From Uliginosibacterium aquaticum (lineage in GTDB: Bacteria > Pseudomonadota > Gammaproteobacteria > Burkholderiales > Rhodocyclaceae), in assembly GCF_012972705.2 (NCBI RefSeq), contig NZ_JABCSC020000005.1:62001-126000 (forward strand): a DNA stretch of 64,000 nucleotides. Direction: 5' to 3'. The notes beneath the pieces are model-generated. The model did not search any database, was not told the DNA's origin, and saw nothing but the letters and a program-made list of their open reading frames with translations. Position 1 is the first letter of the stretch; each line of letters begins with the position of its first letter. Positions 51,688-60,437 of the stretch are shown in pieces. The translations under genes were made by a program, and so were the position numbers.

Positions 51688-51708
51688 GGGCCGCCATTGT
51701 AGCGGCCC
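51688..51708 (-). terminator. Rho-independent terminator upstream of bioF
   Basis: GGGCCGC and GCGGCCC around a 7-base loop; on the minus strand followed by TTTGCATTTTTG. Ends transcription from the 51734 gene before bioF. Confidence 0.8.
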
Positions 51709-51716
51709 GGACGTCC

Positions 51717-51752
51717 GCTCTGGTGGCTACGGCCTACAGTAGCCACCAGAGC
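51717..51752. repeat. Perfect 14-bp inverted repeat over a stop codon
   Basis: GCTCTGGTGGCTAC (51717-51730) and GTAGCCACCAGAGC (51739-51752), 8-base loop. The right arm codes the last transmembrane residues of the 51734 gene and the loop contains its TAG. With the next hairpin it forms a tandem pair. Confidence 0.88.
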
Positions 51753-52780
51753 AGGAGGAAGGCCAAGGTGATAGCGGCGCCGATCTTGATCTTGCGCACT
51801 CGGGTTGCTGCGTGGTCGGATGGTGGCGCCAGATCCTCGTCCTGCTCGGTTTCCATCCACGGAGTCGGACTCGTTGCGGCGGCAAAGGGCCCACTGGGTG
51901 TGGAGGGGGCAAACACGCTGATCGCCTGATCTCCTGACCCGGTATTGAAGTCTTTGGCGACGCTGACGGTCACCTCGCGCAGCGGCGCCGGCTTGGTGAT
52001 GGCCGGTGGCTGAGGATGGGCGCTCAGGTAAGCGTCAAGCGCATCCGGGTTCAGCTCGGTCTTGTGTGGGTCCAGTGGCGCGCCTGTCGGGAACTGGGAT
52101 TGGGTCGGGGCTGCGGCGGGCTGGGCACTGCTTTCCGCCTTGAAATAAGCGTCCAGCGCGGCAGGATTGGCAATCAGGGTGCGTTCTGGATCGTGTCGCG
52201 GCGGGCTGGTTTTTTCCTCGCGTACCACCATGCCGGGGGTACTGCCGCGGGGGGCGGGACTGACGATCACGGTCGGCATGTCGGCCGCGCTGGGCGCGTG
52301 CTCGGCAAGCAAACCGGCGCGTCGCGCAGGCGTCACGATCAGGGTTGGAGCGTTCGCAGCGCTCATGCTGGCAACGGCGTCCAGAACTTCCTGCCGCTGA
52401 GCAGGGGTGACGATCACGGTGGGCGCGCTGGCTTCGTCCTGTTCGCCCTGAAGATAGCGCGAAAGCGCCAGGGGATCAGCGAGCTGAGTTTTTTCCAGAT
52501 CGGAGAGGGCCTGAACGACAGGTGTGGGCGGCGGTGTTGGGGCTGCTTCAGCCACGGCTTCGAGCTTCACCCGCATGCCGATTTTGCCCAGCTCTTTCAC
52601 ATAACGTTCGGCGACATCAGCAGCGATGCCTTTCTTAAGTACCGAACTGCGTCCGGAAAACAGGCGTTCGACCTGCTCAGGCGATGCCTTGAGTTTGGCT
52701 GATGCCTTGATACGCACGGCTTCCGGATCGAAACCGTCAAGAATCTCACCCTTGAATACGACGCGGTATTCGCTTGCCAT
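51734..52780 (-). CDS. Tail-anchored protein with repeated threonine motifs
   Basis: 348 residues. N-terminal domain (about 4-74; [44 protein letters not shown]) of a kind I recall at the front of other proteobacterial membrane proteins. The middle is disordered and carries two motif sets: A, D-x-x-[KR]-T-x-[LI]-x-x-[PD]-x-A-L-x-x-Y at 95-112, 197-214 and 237-253; B, P-T-[VL]-I-V-[TS]-P-A at 120-127, 145-152 and 169-176. The C-terminus is a single helix (about 331-348) after RVRKIK, so the bulk faces the cytoplasm. No catalytic motif; function unknown. Confidence 0.8.
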   Translation of the reverse strand: MASEYRVVFKGEILDGFDPEAVRIKASAKLKASPEQVERLFSGRSSVLKKGIAADVAERYVKELGKIGMRVKLEAVAEAAPTPPPTPVVQALSDLEKTQLADPLALSRYLQGEQDEASAPTVIVTPAQRQEVLDAVASMSAANAPTLIVTPARRAGLLAEHAPSAADMPTVIVSPAPRGSTPGMVVREEKTSPPRHDPERTLIANPAALDAYFKAESSAQPAAAPTQSQFPTGAPLDPHKTELNPDALDAYLSAHPQPPAITKPAPLREVTVSVAKDFNTGSGDQAISVFAPSTPSGPFAAATSPTPWMETEQDEDLAPPSDHAATRVRKIKIGAAITLAFLLLWWLL

Positions 52781-52973
52781 TACAGAGTCCCCTGCCTATT
52801 GTTTCGCTGTCACCACAACTGCTGGATAGTGACGGCGTTTTCATTTGGTTTTCCGTGTGATCATACCCGGCAGGGCCGTAATTTCGACAGGAAATGTGGT
52901 CTGGATCAAGGGCTGGCGGCCCTTCCAGCAGCAGGAAGCCCTGACGCCCTCTTACAATGGCTCGCCTTTGGCT

Positions 52974-52983
52974 TTGTCAGACC
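52974..52983. promoter_or_regulatory. Candidate operator upstream of kduI
   Basis: TTGTCAGACC, 53 bases before the kduI ATG, matching 9 of 10 with the TTGTCTGACC before uxaC. The 255-base gap 52781-53035 otherwise holds no feature I can support. Confidence 0.35.
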
Positions 52984-53035
52984 CTCTCACTGGTCGGGCG
53001 CTTGCCGCGCCGACCCTCATTTCTTTGGAGCAAGC

Positions 53036-53875
53036 ATGCAAATCGATATTCGCCAATCCTGCAACGCCGCCTACAGCAAGACGCTTGATACCGAAGGTCT
53101 GCGCAAGGAGTACCTGGTCGAGCAGGTTTTTGTGGCCGACCAGATCACCATGACTTATAGCCACGTCGACCGCATCGTTTTTGGCGGGATCATGCCGGTG
53201 ACAGGGCCGATCGCCATGCCGGATCTGGGCAAAACCTATGGCACTGCCTATTTCCTGGAGCGTCGCGAACTGGGTCTGATCAATATTGGTGGTGACGGTG
53301 TCGTCGTCGTCGATGGTGTCGAGTACGCAGTGAATGGTGAAGAAGCGCTTTACGTTGGCAAGGGCAATAAGGAGCTGGTGTTCAGGAGTATGGACGCTGT
53401 GCATCCCGCCAAGTTTTACTACAACAGCACCCCGGCCCACGCGGTTTATCCGATCAAGAAAATCACCCGAGAAATGGCCAGCCCGCAAACCATGGGGGAC
53501 GCCAAGACTTCCAATCGCCGTACCATCAACAAGTACATCGTGCCGGGCGTGGTGGATAGCTGCCAGCTGATCATGGGCCTGACCAAGCTGGAAGAAGGCA
53601 GCATGTGGAACACCATGCCCTGTCATACCCACGAGCGCCGCATGGAGGTGTACTTCTACTTCAACATGAATGCGGATGGAGTGGTTTTCCACATGTGTGG
53701 CGAACCGACCGAGTCCCGTCATATCGTGATGCGCAACGAGCAGGCCGTGATTTCGCCGTCCTGGTCGATCCATACCGGCGTCGGAACCCAGACCTATACC
53801 TTCATCTGGGGGATGGCGGGCGAAAACCAGACCTTCCCGGACATGGATCACGTGGCCATGACTGCCCTGAAGTAA
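53036..53875 (+). CDS. kduI: 5-dehydro-4-deoxy-D-glucuronate isomerase
   Basis: 279 residues, the family length. Isomerises 5-keto-4-deoxyuronate, the product of unsaturated oligouronide cleavage, toward KDG. Cupin metal site in [16 protein letters not shown]; other family segments are [24 protein letters not shown] and [19 protein letters not shown] (in part). ATG 53036 follows GGAGCAAGC. kduD is not adjacent. Links to the uxa/uxu cluster through the shared TTGTCNGACC decamer (inference). Confidence 0.97.
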   Translation: MQIDIRQSCNAAYSKTLDTEGLRKEYLVEQVFVADQITMTYSHVDRIVFGGIMPVTGPIAMPDLGKTYGTAYFLERRELGLINIGGDGVVVVDGVEYAVNGEEALYVGKGNKELVFRSMDAVHPAKFYYNSTPAHAVYPIKKITREMASPQTMGDAKTSNRRTINKYIVPGVVDSCQLIMGLTKLEEGSMWNTMPCHTHERRMEVYFYFNMNADGVVFHMCGEPTESRHIVMRNEQAVISPSWSIHTGVGTQTYTFIWGMAGENQTFPDMDHVAMTALK

Positions 53876-53899
53876 TTCCGGGTTTTGCGGTTGCCTGAG

Positions 53900-53928
53900 C
53901 GCCGGTCGTGCGAATGACCGGCGTTTTT
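53900..53928 (+). terminator. Rho-independent terminator after kduI
   Basis: An 8-bp stem CGCCGGTC / GACCGGCG, 8-base loop, then TTTTT. Confidence 0.88.
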
Positions 53929-53984
53929 GTTGGTGCGCGGGATTGCCTATTACAATCGCGTTTCAATTTGCTCACGCTCTTGCC

Positions 53985-54860
53985 ATGTCCGGCCTCGTCA
54001 TGATGTTCCATCTCGTTCTCGATCGCCTCGCTCGTCACGAGCAGGTGCGCGTTCCGGAGCCGGCGCTGGTGATGGAGGATCCGGCCAAGGTCGAGGCCTT
54101 CATGCGTGCCGGGCGCGAGGATGGCATCCTCGCCTTTACCTATGTCTATAACGCGCTTCAGACCCTGTCCTTGATTCGCCCCGGTGATACCGTGCTGGAT
54201 CTGGCGTGTGGCCCGGCGAACCAGCTTGGTGTGATGGCAAGCCTGCATCCGCAGGCACAGTTCATCGGCCTAGATGCTTCGGCAGCGATGCTTGAACACG
54301 GCCAAGCTACGCTGGCACGCCAGCAGTTGGACAACATGCGTCTGCTGCAGGGAGATATCTGCAGGCTGGAAGAATTCGCGGATGCTTCCATTGACGTGGT
54401 GACGTCTACCCTGTCGCTGCATCATCTGCCAGATCTGGCAGCACTCGAAGCCTGTTTTCGCGAGCTCAGACGTGTCCTAAGGCCTGGTGGCGGCGTTTTG
54501 CTGATCGACTTTGGTCGTCTGCGTCGTCGGCAGACCCAGGAGTTTTTTGCTACGGATCGGGCCGATCTGCAGCCGGAATTGTTCACCGAAGATTACCGCC
54601 ACTCACTACGCGCTGCCTTCAGCGAGCCTGAGTTGCGCCAACTGGCGCCCGTGCTGGGCCCCGACGTCAGTCTCCACCGAACCTGGATGGCGCCCTTCAT
54701 GCTTGCTCTGCGCAGTCCGCCGCGCTGGCTGCCAGACGCGCCTGCTGAAGTACGCGCCCGCCAGTTGATCAGCCGGCTTCAGCCGGCTCAACGCCGGGAC
54801 TTGCTTGACTATGCCCGCTTCTTCCATTTCGGAGGCATGGCGATGCCAATGGCGATCTGA
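53985..54860 (+). CDS. Class I SAM-dependent methyltransferase
   Basis: 291 residues. SAM motif VLDLACGPANQLGVMA, post-I acidic residue FIGLDASAAML, motif II GDICRLEEFADASIDVVTSTLSLHHL (in parts) and LRRVLRPGGGVLLIDFG. Substrate unknown; the C-terminal 80 residues are specific to the subfamily. The start is uncertain: ATG 53985, 54000 or 54003; none has a clear Shine-Dalgarno and a TTG at 53943 is less likely. Confidence 0.82.
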   Translation: MSGLVMMFHLVLDRLARHEQVRVPEPALVMEDPAKVEAFMRAGREDGILAFTYVYNALQTLSLIRPGDTVLDLACGPANQLGVMASLHPQAQFIGLDASAAMLEHGQATLARQQLDNMRLLQGDICRLEEFADASIDVVTSTLSLHHLPDLAALEACFRELRRVLRPGGGVLLIDFGRLRRRQTQEFFATDRADLQPELFTEDYRHSLRAAFSEPELRQLAPVLGPDVSLHRTWMAPFMLALRSPPRWLPDAPAEVRARQLISRLQPAQRRDLLDYARFFHFGGMAMPMAI

Positions 54861-54878
54861 GGCAGTGGATGGCACAAA

Positions 54879-54904
54879 AAAAGCGGACCTGTGGGTCCGC
54901 TTTT
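54879..54904. terminator. Bidirectional terminator
   Basis: An 11-bp stem AAAAGCGGACC / GGTCCGCTTTT with loop TGTG; A and T tracts on both flanks. Between the convergent methyltransferase and the helicase gene. Confidence 0.92.
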
Positions 54905-54913
54905 CGTTTCTGC

Positions 54914-57118
54914 TTACCAGCTCTTCTTTGGCTTACCGCCCTTGAAGCCGGTCTTGGGTTTGTCACCAAAGGCCGGTTTGCTGAAGCCCTCACGCGGCTG
55001 CGTCGGGCGATCATCACGGCGCGGGGCGCTGTCATCGCGAGCGAAGCTGCGTTTCGGGGGCGCATCGCCAAAACTGCGTGGTGCATCACTGAAGTTGCGG
55101 CGCGGTGCGGCGGAATCGCCGCCAAAGCTCTTGCGTGGGCCATCGAAGGGAGCGCCACCTTCACGTGGGCGCGGCGGGCGATCGTCGAAGCTGCGGCGCG
55201 GAGCTTCGTTGTTGTAGGGGCTGCGTGGGCGATCGTCAAAGCTGCGCTTTTCCGGGAAGCCGCCCTCACGGCGAGGGCGCGGGGCCTCGTCGCGCGAGAA
55301 ACCGCCACGGCGGCCTTCGTCGTAGGCGCCTTGCGGGCGGCGTTCTTCGCGCGGGGCGCGACTCTTTTCGTAGCGCTCACCTTCTGCCAGGGCACGGATA
55401 TTGATGGCCTGGCCGCGTACGCGGGTGCGCTTGAGCACGCCCAGCAGCGGTTCAGGCAACACCGGCAGATCAACGGTACTGAAGTCATCGAAGAGGTCAA
55501 TCTGACCAATCATGCGGCCGTCGATACCCCCTTCGTTAGCGATGGCGCCAACAATCTCCTTGGGCATCACGCCATGAGCACGGCCCACTTCGATGCGGTA
55601 ACGCTGAGTCTTGCCGTCCGAGACGAACTCCTGACGGGGGGCACGTTCGCGCGGGGCGCGCTCTTCGCGCTCGAAACGGGGGCGCTCACCACGCTCCTCG
55701 AAGCGGGCCGGGCGTTCGTTGCGCTCGGAGAAGCTGCCACCGTCAAATTTGCGCGGGGCATCGGCCGGTGCCGTGGCTACGTCCCAGCCATGGCCGTGTT
55801 CTTCAACCTTCAGCGGGCGTTCCTTCTGAGCCATGAAGAGCAGAGCCGGGGCGATCTCTTCAACCGAGAGCTCATTCTCTTCCGCTAGCTGATCCAGCAC
55901 TTCGCTGAAGTACTGCATGTCTTCGGCTTCGATAGTGTCAAGGATCAGCTGCTTGAGTTGAGCGATGCGGCGGCCTTCAACATCTTCGCGCGTCGGCAGG
56001 GAAATCTGCTCGATCGGCTGACGCGTGGCGCGCTCGATGGCGCGCAGCATGCCGCGCTCACGCGGGGCGACAAAGAGGATGGCGTTGCCGGTACGACCTG
56101 CGCGGCCAGTGCGGCCGATACGGTGCACATAAGCTTCGGTGTCGTAGGGAATGTCGTAGTTGATGACATGTGAGACGCGGGGTACGTCAATGCCCCGGGC
56201 GGCCACGTCGGTGGCAACGAGGATGTCGAGGGTGCCGCTCTTGAGCTGCTCGATCACACGCTCGCGCATGCCCTGGTTCATATCGCCGTTGATGGCGGCA
56301 GCAGCATAGCCACGGGCTTCGAGTTTGTCGGCGAGCTCTTCGGTCGCGATCTTGGTGCGAACAAAGATGATCGCGGCGTCGAAAGTTTCCTCGACTTCAA
56401 GGATTCGGGTCAGTGCATCGAGCTTGTTCACGCCGCGTACCTGCCAGTAGCGCTGGCTGATTGCCGCCACGGTGCTGGTCGAAGCCTTGATCTTGATTTC
56501 TTGCGGGCTCTTCAGATACTTGTGCGCCACACGGCGGATCACGTCCGGCATGGTGGCGGAGAACAGCGCGGTCTGGCGCGTATCGGGGATGTGCTGGAGG
56601 ATCCACTCGACGTCGTCGATGAAACCCATGCGCAGCATCTCGTCAGCTTCGTCCAGTACCAAGGCTTTCAGGTTGGTGAGATCAAGGCTCTTGCGCTCCA
56701 GGTGGTCCATGACGCGGCCGGGTGTGCCGACAATGACCTGAGCACCGCGCGAGAGCTGACGTAGCTGAACCACCATACTCTGGCCGCCGTAGATCGGTAG
56801 TACATGAAAGTCGCGTAGGTAGCGGGCGTACTTCTGGAAAGCTTCGGCGACCTGGATGGCCAGTTCGCGGGTCGGTGTGAGAACCAGAATCTGCGGCCGG
56901 CGGTCGCTGGCATCGAGGCGCTCAAGCAGCGGTAGCGCGAAGGCTGCGGTCTTGCCGGTACCGGTCTGGGCTTCGCCGAGAATGTCACCGCCATCAAGCA
57001 GGATCGGGATACAGGCAGCCTGAATGGGCGACGGGGTTTCATAACCGACGTCGGCAAGGGCCTGGAGAATGGGGGCGGAAAGCTTCAGGTCGGCGAAGCT
57101 GGCGATGGAGTCTGACAT
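54914..57118 (-). CDS. deaD: DEAD-box ATP-dependent RNA helicase with long Arg/Phe-rich tail (CsdA/DeaD type)
   Basis: 734 residues. Helicase core about 1-370: Q motif FADLKLSAPILQAL...TPSPIQ, Walker A AQTGTGKT, PTRELA, TPGR, DEAD in VLDEADEML, SAT, and HRIGRTGRAGR. A DbpA-type RNA-binding domain follows (about 520-590; RYRIEVGRAHGVMPKEIVGAI in part, IGQIDLFDDFSTVDLP). Before it and after it are disordered stretches rich in Arg, Asp, Pro and Phe; the last about 130 residues repeat [RK]-[RKS]-x-F-x-D (for example RRSFDDRPP, RRNFSDAPR, KRSFARDD). Unwinds rRNA or mRNA structure, often at low temperature. Confidence 0.93.
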   Translation of the reverse strand: MSDSIASFADLKLSAPILQALADVGYETPSPIQAACIPILLDGGDILGEAQTGTGKTAAFALPLLERLDASDRRPQILVLTPTRELAIQVAEAFQKYARYLRDFHVLPIYGGQSMVVQLRQLSRGAQVIVGTPGRVMDHLERKSLDLTNLKALVLDEADEMLRMGFIDDVEWILQHIPDTRQTALFSATMPDVIRRVAHKYLKSPQEIKIKASTSTVAAISQRYWQVRGVNKLDALTRILEVEETFDAAIIFVRTKIATEELADKLEARGYAAAAINGDMNQGMRERVIEQLKSGTLDILVATDVAARGIDVPRVSHVINYDIPYDTEAYVHRIGRTGRAGRTGNAILFVAPRERGMLRAIERATRQPIEQISLPTREDVEGRRIAQLKQLILDTIEAEDMQYFSEVLDQLAEENELSVEEIAPALLFMAQKERPLKVEEHGHGWDVATAPADAPRKFDGGSFSERNERPARFEERGERPRFEREERAPRERAPRQEFVSDGKTQRYRIEVGRAHGVMPKEIVGAIANEGGIDGRMIGQIDLFDDFSTVDLPVLPEPLLGVLKRTRVRGQAINIRALAEGERYEKSRAPREERRPQGAYDEGRRGGFSRDEAPRPRREGGFPEKRSFDDRPRSPYNNEAPRRSFDDRPPRPREGGAPFDGPRKSFGGDSAAPRRNFSDAPRSFGDAPPKRSFARDDSAPRRDDRPTQPREGFSKPAFGDKPKTGFKGGKPKKSW

Positions 57119-57225
57119 GGCAGTGGTACCGGATTGGGCTGCGCAAATGGGCGAGCCGGGGAAATGCAGGAAGGCGACAGCGCGGGAATGCCGCTATTGT
57201 CGCCGATTCAGGATGTTTAGCGGAT

Positions 57226-57867
57226 TTATTCAGCAGTTGCTGAAGTCTTTGTCGCTTCGGGCGGGCCCGATAAATGCCGGCGCACACGCCAGAATGTCCA
57301 TGCGCCCATCAGGCCGGCGATTGCGTAGCCCAGTGGCGGAGCGATTGCGAGGAAGCGTTGTGGTTCCCAGTGCCAGGCTAGCCAGATGCGTAGCGCCGCC
57401 TCCAGTGCCAGGCCCGTACCCCATACGAAACTGATCTCGCAAATGAGCTTGCGGCTGCCGGCAAGCTGCCACCAGGCATGGAAACGCCCAGCGCCATGCT
57501 GCTCGTCTCCACGTTTTGCCATTGCGCACGCCAGATAGTAAACAAGCGGGCGTTGAAACAGCAGCGAAACCAGGAAAGCAATTCCGAACAAGCCGGAAAT
57601 GAGTGATTCGCGCACCAGCAACAAGCGGGCATCCCCGCCCAAAGCCATGGCCAGCAGCGAGAGCGCAATGCCGCCGAGAATGAAGAAACTCAGGGCATCC
57701 ACGCGCCGATAGCGGAGCAACTCGAAGACGCTCCATGCCAAGGGCGGCAGGGAGGACGCGATCAGGGCGCCAAATTCGCCGTAATGGGGTTCGGCGGCCG
57801 AGTAGGCGAGCCAAGGCGCCAGCAGGTTAAGCAATAGTTCAAGGAATGTATGCAGGCGGACCTTCAT
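57226..57867 (-). CDS. VC0807-family integral membrane protein
   Basis: 213 residues with about five or six hydrophobic segments (for example LELLLNLLAPWLAYSAA, ALSFFILGGIALSLLAMALGG in part). The N-terminus, FELLRYRRVDALSFFILGG region and RLLLVRESLISGLFGIAFLVSLLFQRPL (in part) resemble the VC0807/intracellular-septation-A-like family. Function unknown. Ends near rluA on the same strand; a 107-base gap upstream of deaD holds nothing I can name. Confidence 0.7.
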   Translation of the reverse strand: MKVRLHTFLELLLNLLAPWLAYSAAEPHYGEFGALIASSLPPLAWSVFELLRYRRVDALSFFILGGIALSLLAMALGGDARLLLVRESLISGLFGIAFLVSLLFQRPLVYYLACAMAKRGDEQHGAGRFHAWWQLAGSRKLICEISFVWGTGLALEAALRIWLAWHWEPQRFLAIAPPLGYAIAGLMGAWTFWRVRRHLSGPPEATKTSATAE

Positions 57868-57912
57868 TGCATGGATGGAAGGGTGGCTATGGACAGGGGG
57901 CGGGATTGTGCC

Positions 57913-58581
57913 TCAGAACGGGCAGGGTGCAGTGAATTCGACCGGCTCAGTACTATCCGGATGCGGAAAACCCAGCCACTCAGCATGCAGCATGAGACGC
58001 GGGGCGGCCAGGCGCACCGCTTCGGGTGCGTAGAGCGCATCGCCCAGGATCGGATGCCCAAGGCTCAGCATGTGCACCCGGAGTTGGTGGGAGCGGCCGG
58101 TGAGTGGTTCCAGTGCTACCCGACTGCTCTGCGTTGCGGCGTCGAAGTGCAGGCTGGAATAGTGGGTCAGCGAAGGTTTGCCAATACCATGATCGACCAT
58201 CTGGCGCGGGCGTCTGGGCCAATCCGTGATCAGCGGCAGGTTGACTGCTCCGCGCTCGGGGGTCAGCCGGCCTGCCACCCGCGCCAGATAGCGCTTGTTG
58301 ATGCGCCGTTGCTCGAAAAGCTGACTCAGCGCGCGTTGCATGGCCGGGCCGCGTGCCATCAGGACGAGCCCAGAGGTTTCCATGTCCAGCCGATGAACGA
58401 TTAGTGCTTCAGGGAAGAGTTTTTGCACCCTTGCAGCGAGGCAGTCCGCTTTTTCGGGGCCTCTGCCTGGCACGGTCAGCAGGCCGGCAGGTTTGTCCAG
58501 CACCAGCAAAGCCTCGTCAACGTAAATGAGTGGCAGGCCTTGGTCGGGCGGTGGCTGATAGGGCGAAGGGGGAGGGAACAT
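57913..58581 (-). CDS. rluA: RluA-family pseudouridine synthase
   Basis: 222 residues, compatible with RluA (219 in E. coli), which modifies U746 of 23S rRNA and U32 of several tRNAs. Catalytic Asp in VHRLDMETSGLVLMAR, preceded by LLVLDKPAGLLTVPGRGPEK (in part), and TGRSHQLRVHMLSLGHPILGD (in part). No S4 domain, as expected for RluA. ATG 58581, divergent from iscR. Confidence 0.92.
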   Translation of the reverse strand: MFPPPSPYQPPPDQGLPLIYVDEALLVLDKPAGLLTVPGRGPEKADCLAARVQKLFPEALIVHRLDMETSGLVLMARGPAMQRALSQLFEQRRINKRYLARVAGRLTPERGAVNLPLITDWPRRPRQMVDHGIGKPSLTHYSSLHFDAATQSSRVALEPLTGRSHQLRVHMLSLGHPILGDALYAPEAVRLAAPRLMLHAEWLGFPHPDSTEPVEFTAPCPF

Positions 58582-58628
58582 GCGAGGATTCTATCGTGCC
58601 GATAGCGTCTTTCCGGGTTCGGGAATGC

Positions 58629-58657
58629 TTGACCAGATTGGTCGGGAATTGTATTCT
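58629..58657 (+). promoter_or_regulatory. Sigma-70 promoter of the isc operon
   Basis: TTGACC (58629-58634), exactly 17 bases, TATTCT (58652-58657). It lies 91 bases before the iscR ATG and its -10 is overlapped by the IscR box. Confidence 0.75.
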
Positions 58658-58677
58658 TGAGCAAAACAATCAAGTAT
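58653..58677 (+). promoter_or_regulatory. IscR type 1 binding site
   Basis: The 25 bases fit the E. coli type 1 consensus (ATASYYGACTRWWWYAGTCAAGTAT) at 21 positions, including the strong right half ATCAAGTAT. Overlap with the -10 predicts autorepression by [2Fe-2S]-IscR. Confidence 0.75.
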
Positions 58678-58747
58678 TGCCCTGAGGCCCCGCGCGCCAG
58701 CCCCGCAAAGGATTTCAGCCAGCCACCCACAGAGACCGGAGCAGAAC

Positions 58748-59239
58748 ATGCGCCTCACCACCAAAGGTCGTTTCGCCGTTACCGCCATGATCGATCTGGC
58801 CCTGCGCCAGGACAAGGGGCCAGTAACGCTGGCCGGCATCAGCGAGCGTCAGAGTATCTCGCTTTCCTATCTTGAGCAGCTGTTCGGCAAGCTGCGTCGC
58901 CATCAGCTGGTTTCCAGCGTGCGTGGCCCCGGCGGCGGTTATTGCCTGGCCCGTGCCATGGACAAGATTACCGTCGCAGACATCATCATTGCTGTTGACG
59001 AGCCGCTGGATACCACCCAGTGCGGTGGCAAGGAAGACTGCAATGGCCAGCCGCATCACCGCTGCATGACCCATGATCTGTGGTCCAATCTGAACCGCCG
59101 CATGTTCGAGTATCTCGAATCAGTGGATCTGGATACCCTGGTCAGCCAGATTCGTCAGCGCGAAAACCCGCATCAGGCTGTCGTGCTGTGCGACGAATTT
59201 CGTCGCGGCAGCAAGGCCGATGCTGAGGCGCTGGCCTGA
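58748..59239 (+). CDS. iscR: Fe-S cluster regulator IscR
   Basis: 163 residues; an Rrf2-family winged helix (about 1-65; MRLTTKGRFAVTAMIDLAL in part, SLSYLEQLFGKLRR) with the cluster ligands Cys92, Cys98 and Cys106 and His109 (E. coli: 92, 98, 104, 107, so two residues are inserted between the second and third Cys). Represses the isc operon when holding a [2Fe-2S] cluster. ATG 58748 with GGAG upstream. Confidence 0.97.
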   Translation: MRLTTKGRFAVTAMIDLALRQDKGPVTLAGISERQSISLSYLEQLFGKLRRHQLVSSVRGPGGGYCLARAMDKITVADIIIAVDEPLDTTQCGGKEDCNGQPHHRCMTHDLWSNLNRRMFEYLESVDLDTLVSQIRQRENPHQAVVLCDEFRRGSKADAEALA

Positions 59240-59251
59240 GCGGGAACTGGC

Positions 59252-60406
59252 ATGTTTGCCCCGGCCTATCTCGATCACAATGCCAGCACGCCGCTTGATG
59301 CGCGTGTGCGTGAGGCCATGCTGCCCTGGTTGGGCGGAGGGCGCTGGGGCAACGCGTCGAGTCGTCATGAATATGGCCGGCAGGCACGCGCTGCGATTGA
59401 TCAGGCTCGCCAGCAAGTCGCGGCGGCGGTGAATGCGCACCCGACCGAGGTGATCTTTACCAGTGGCGGCTCCGAATCCAACAACCTGTTCATCAAGGGC
59501 GCGGCCGCGAATCTGCCTGTGGGGCGAATCGCCATCGGCGCCACTGAGCACCCCTGTGTGCGCGAACCGGCCCGGCAGTTGCAGCGTGCGGGCTGGCGGC
59601 TGGACGAGTTGCCGCTGAGTGCTGAAGGTGCGCTTGATACACAGGCAGCGCTTGATCAAGTGCTGCGTGACAAGCCTGCGCTGGTTTCGGTGATGCTGGC
59701 CAACAATGAAACAGGCGTGCTGAATGATCTTGTGACCCTGGCCAAAACCCAGCGTGCACAGGGTGGATATATTCACTGTGACGCGGTGCAGGCCTTGGGT
59801 AAAATCCCGCTCGACTTCCGCGCGCTGGGTGTGCATGGACTGACGCTCTCGTCGCATAAGGTTTACGGCCCCCTTGGGGCTGGTGCATTGGTGCTGGACA
59901 AGCGGGTCGAACTAGAGGCGCTGATTGGCGGCGGTGGTCAGGAGCGTGGGCTGCGCTCCGGTACCGAAAATGTCGCGGCCATCGTGGGCTTCGGGCTTGC
60001 CTGCGAACTGCAGCAAGATGATCTGCCGCAGCGGGTTCAGCATATGCAGACGCTGCGTGATTGCCTGGAGATCGGTTTGCAAAAAATGCAGGCCTGTCTC
60101 TTCGGCGTTCAGGCTGCGCGCTTGCCGAATACGAGTTTTTTCGCTTTTGAGGGTGTCGACGGCGAAACCCTGGTTGGCAAGCTGGATCGTGCCGGTTTTG
60201 CAATGGCGAGTGGCGCGGCCTGTTCATCGGCCAACCCCGAACCTTCGCGCACCCTGTTGGCGATGGGAGTTGCCCCTGAGCTGGCGCGTGGCGCGGTGCG
60301 GGTTAGCGTGGGGCAGGGCACACAGATGAGCGAAATTGAAAGTTTCCTGCTGGCCTTGCGTCAGACCCTGAATGAATTGAAGAACCTGACTGCGCTTGCA
60401 GTCTGA
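59252..60406 (+). CDS. Cysteine desulfurase paralog (NifS/IscS family)
   Basis: 384 residues. PLP-dependent: [26 protein letters not shown], His in [13 protein letters not shown]-Lys in [11 protein letters not shown] and active-site Cys in [14 protein letters not shown]. About 20 residues shorter than IscS and clearly distinct from the next gene, so it is not a recent duplication. 12 bases after iscR. Possibly supplies sulfur to another acceptor or acts under another condition (inference). Confidence 0.93.
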   Translation: MFAPAYLDHNASTPLDARVREAMLPWLGGGRWGNASSRHEYGRQARAAIDQARQQVAAAVNAHPTEVIFTSGGSESNNLFIKGAAANLPVGRIAIGATEHPCVREPARQLQRAGWRLDELPLSAEGALDTQAALDQVLRDKPALVSVMLANNETGVLNDLVTLAKTQRAQGGYIHCDAVQALGKIPLDFRALGVHGLTLSSHKVYGPLGAGALVLDKRVELEALIGGGGQERGLRSGTENVAAIVGFGLACELQQDDLPQRVQHMQTLRDCLEIGLQKMQACLFGVQAARLPNTSFFAFEGVDGETLVGKLDRAGFAMASGAACSSANPEPSRTLLAMGVAPELARGAVRVSVGQGTQMSEIESFLLALRQTLNELKNLTALAV

Positions 60407-60437
60407 AACAAAGACAACAAGCCCCCTGGAGCAGCTG

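Noticed and set aside
54869-55888. Plus-strand Ala/Arg-rich frame of 339 codons opposite deaD
   Set aside because: Produced by the low-complexity GC-rich repeats of the helicase tail read on the other strand.
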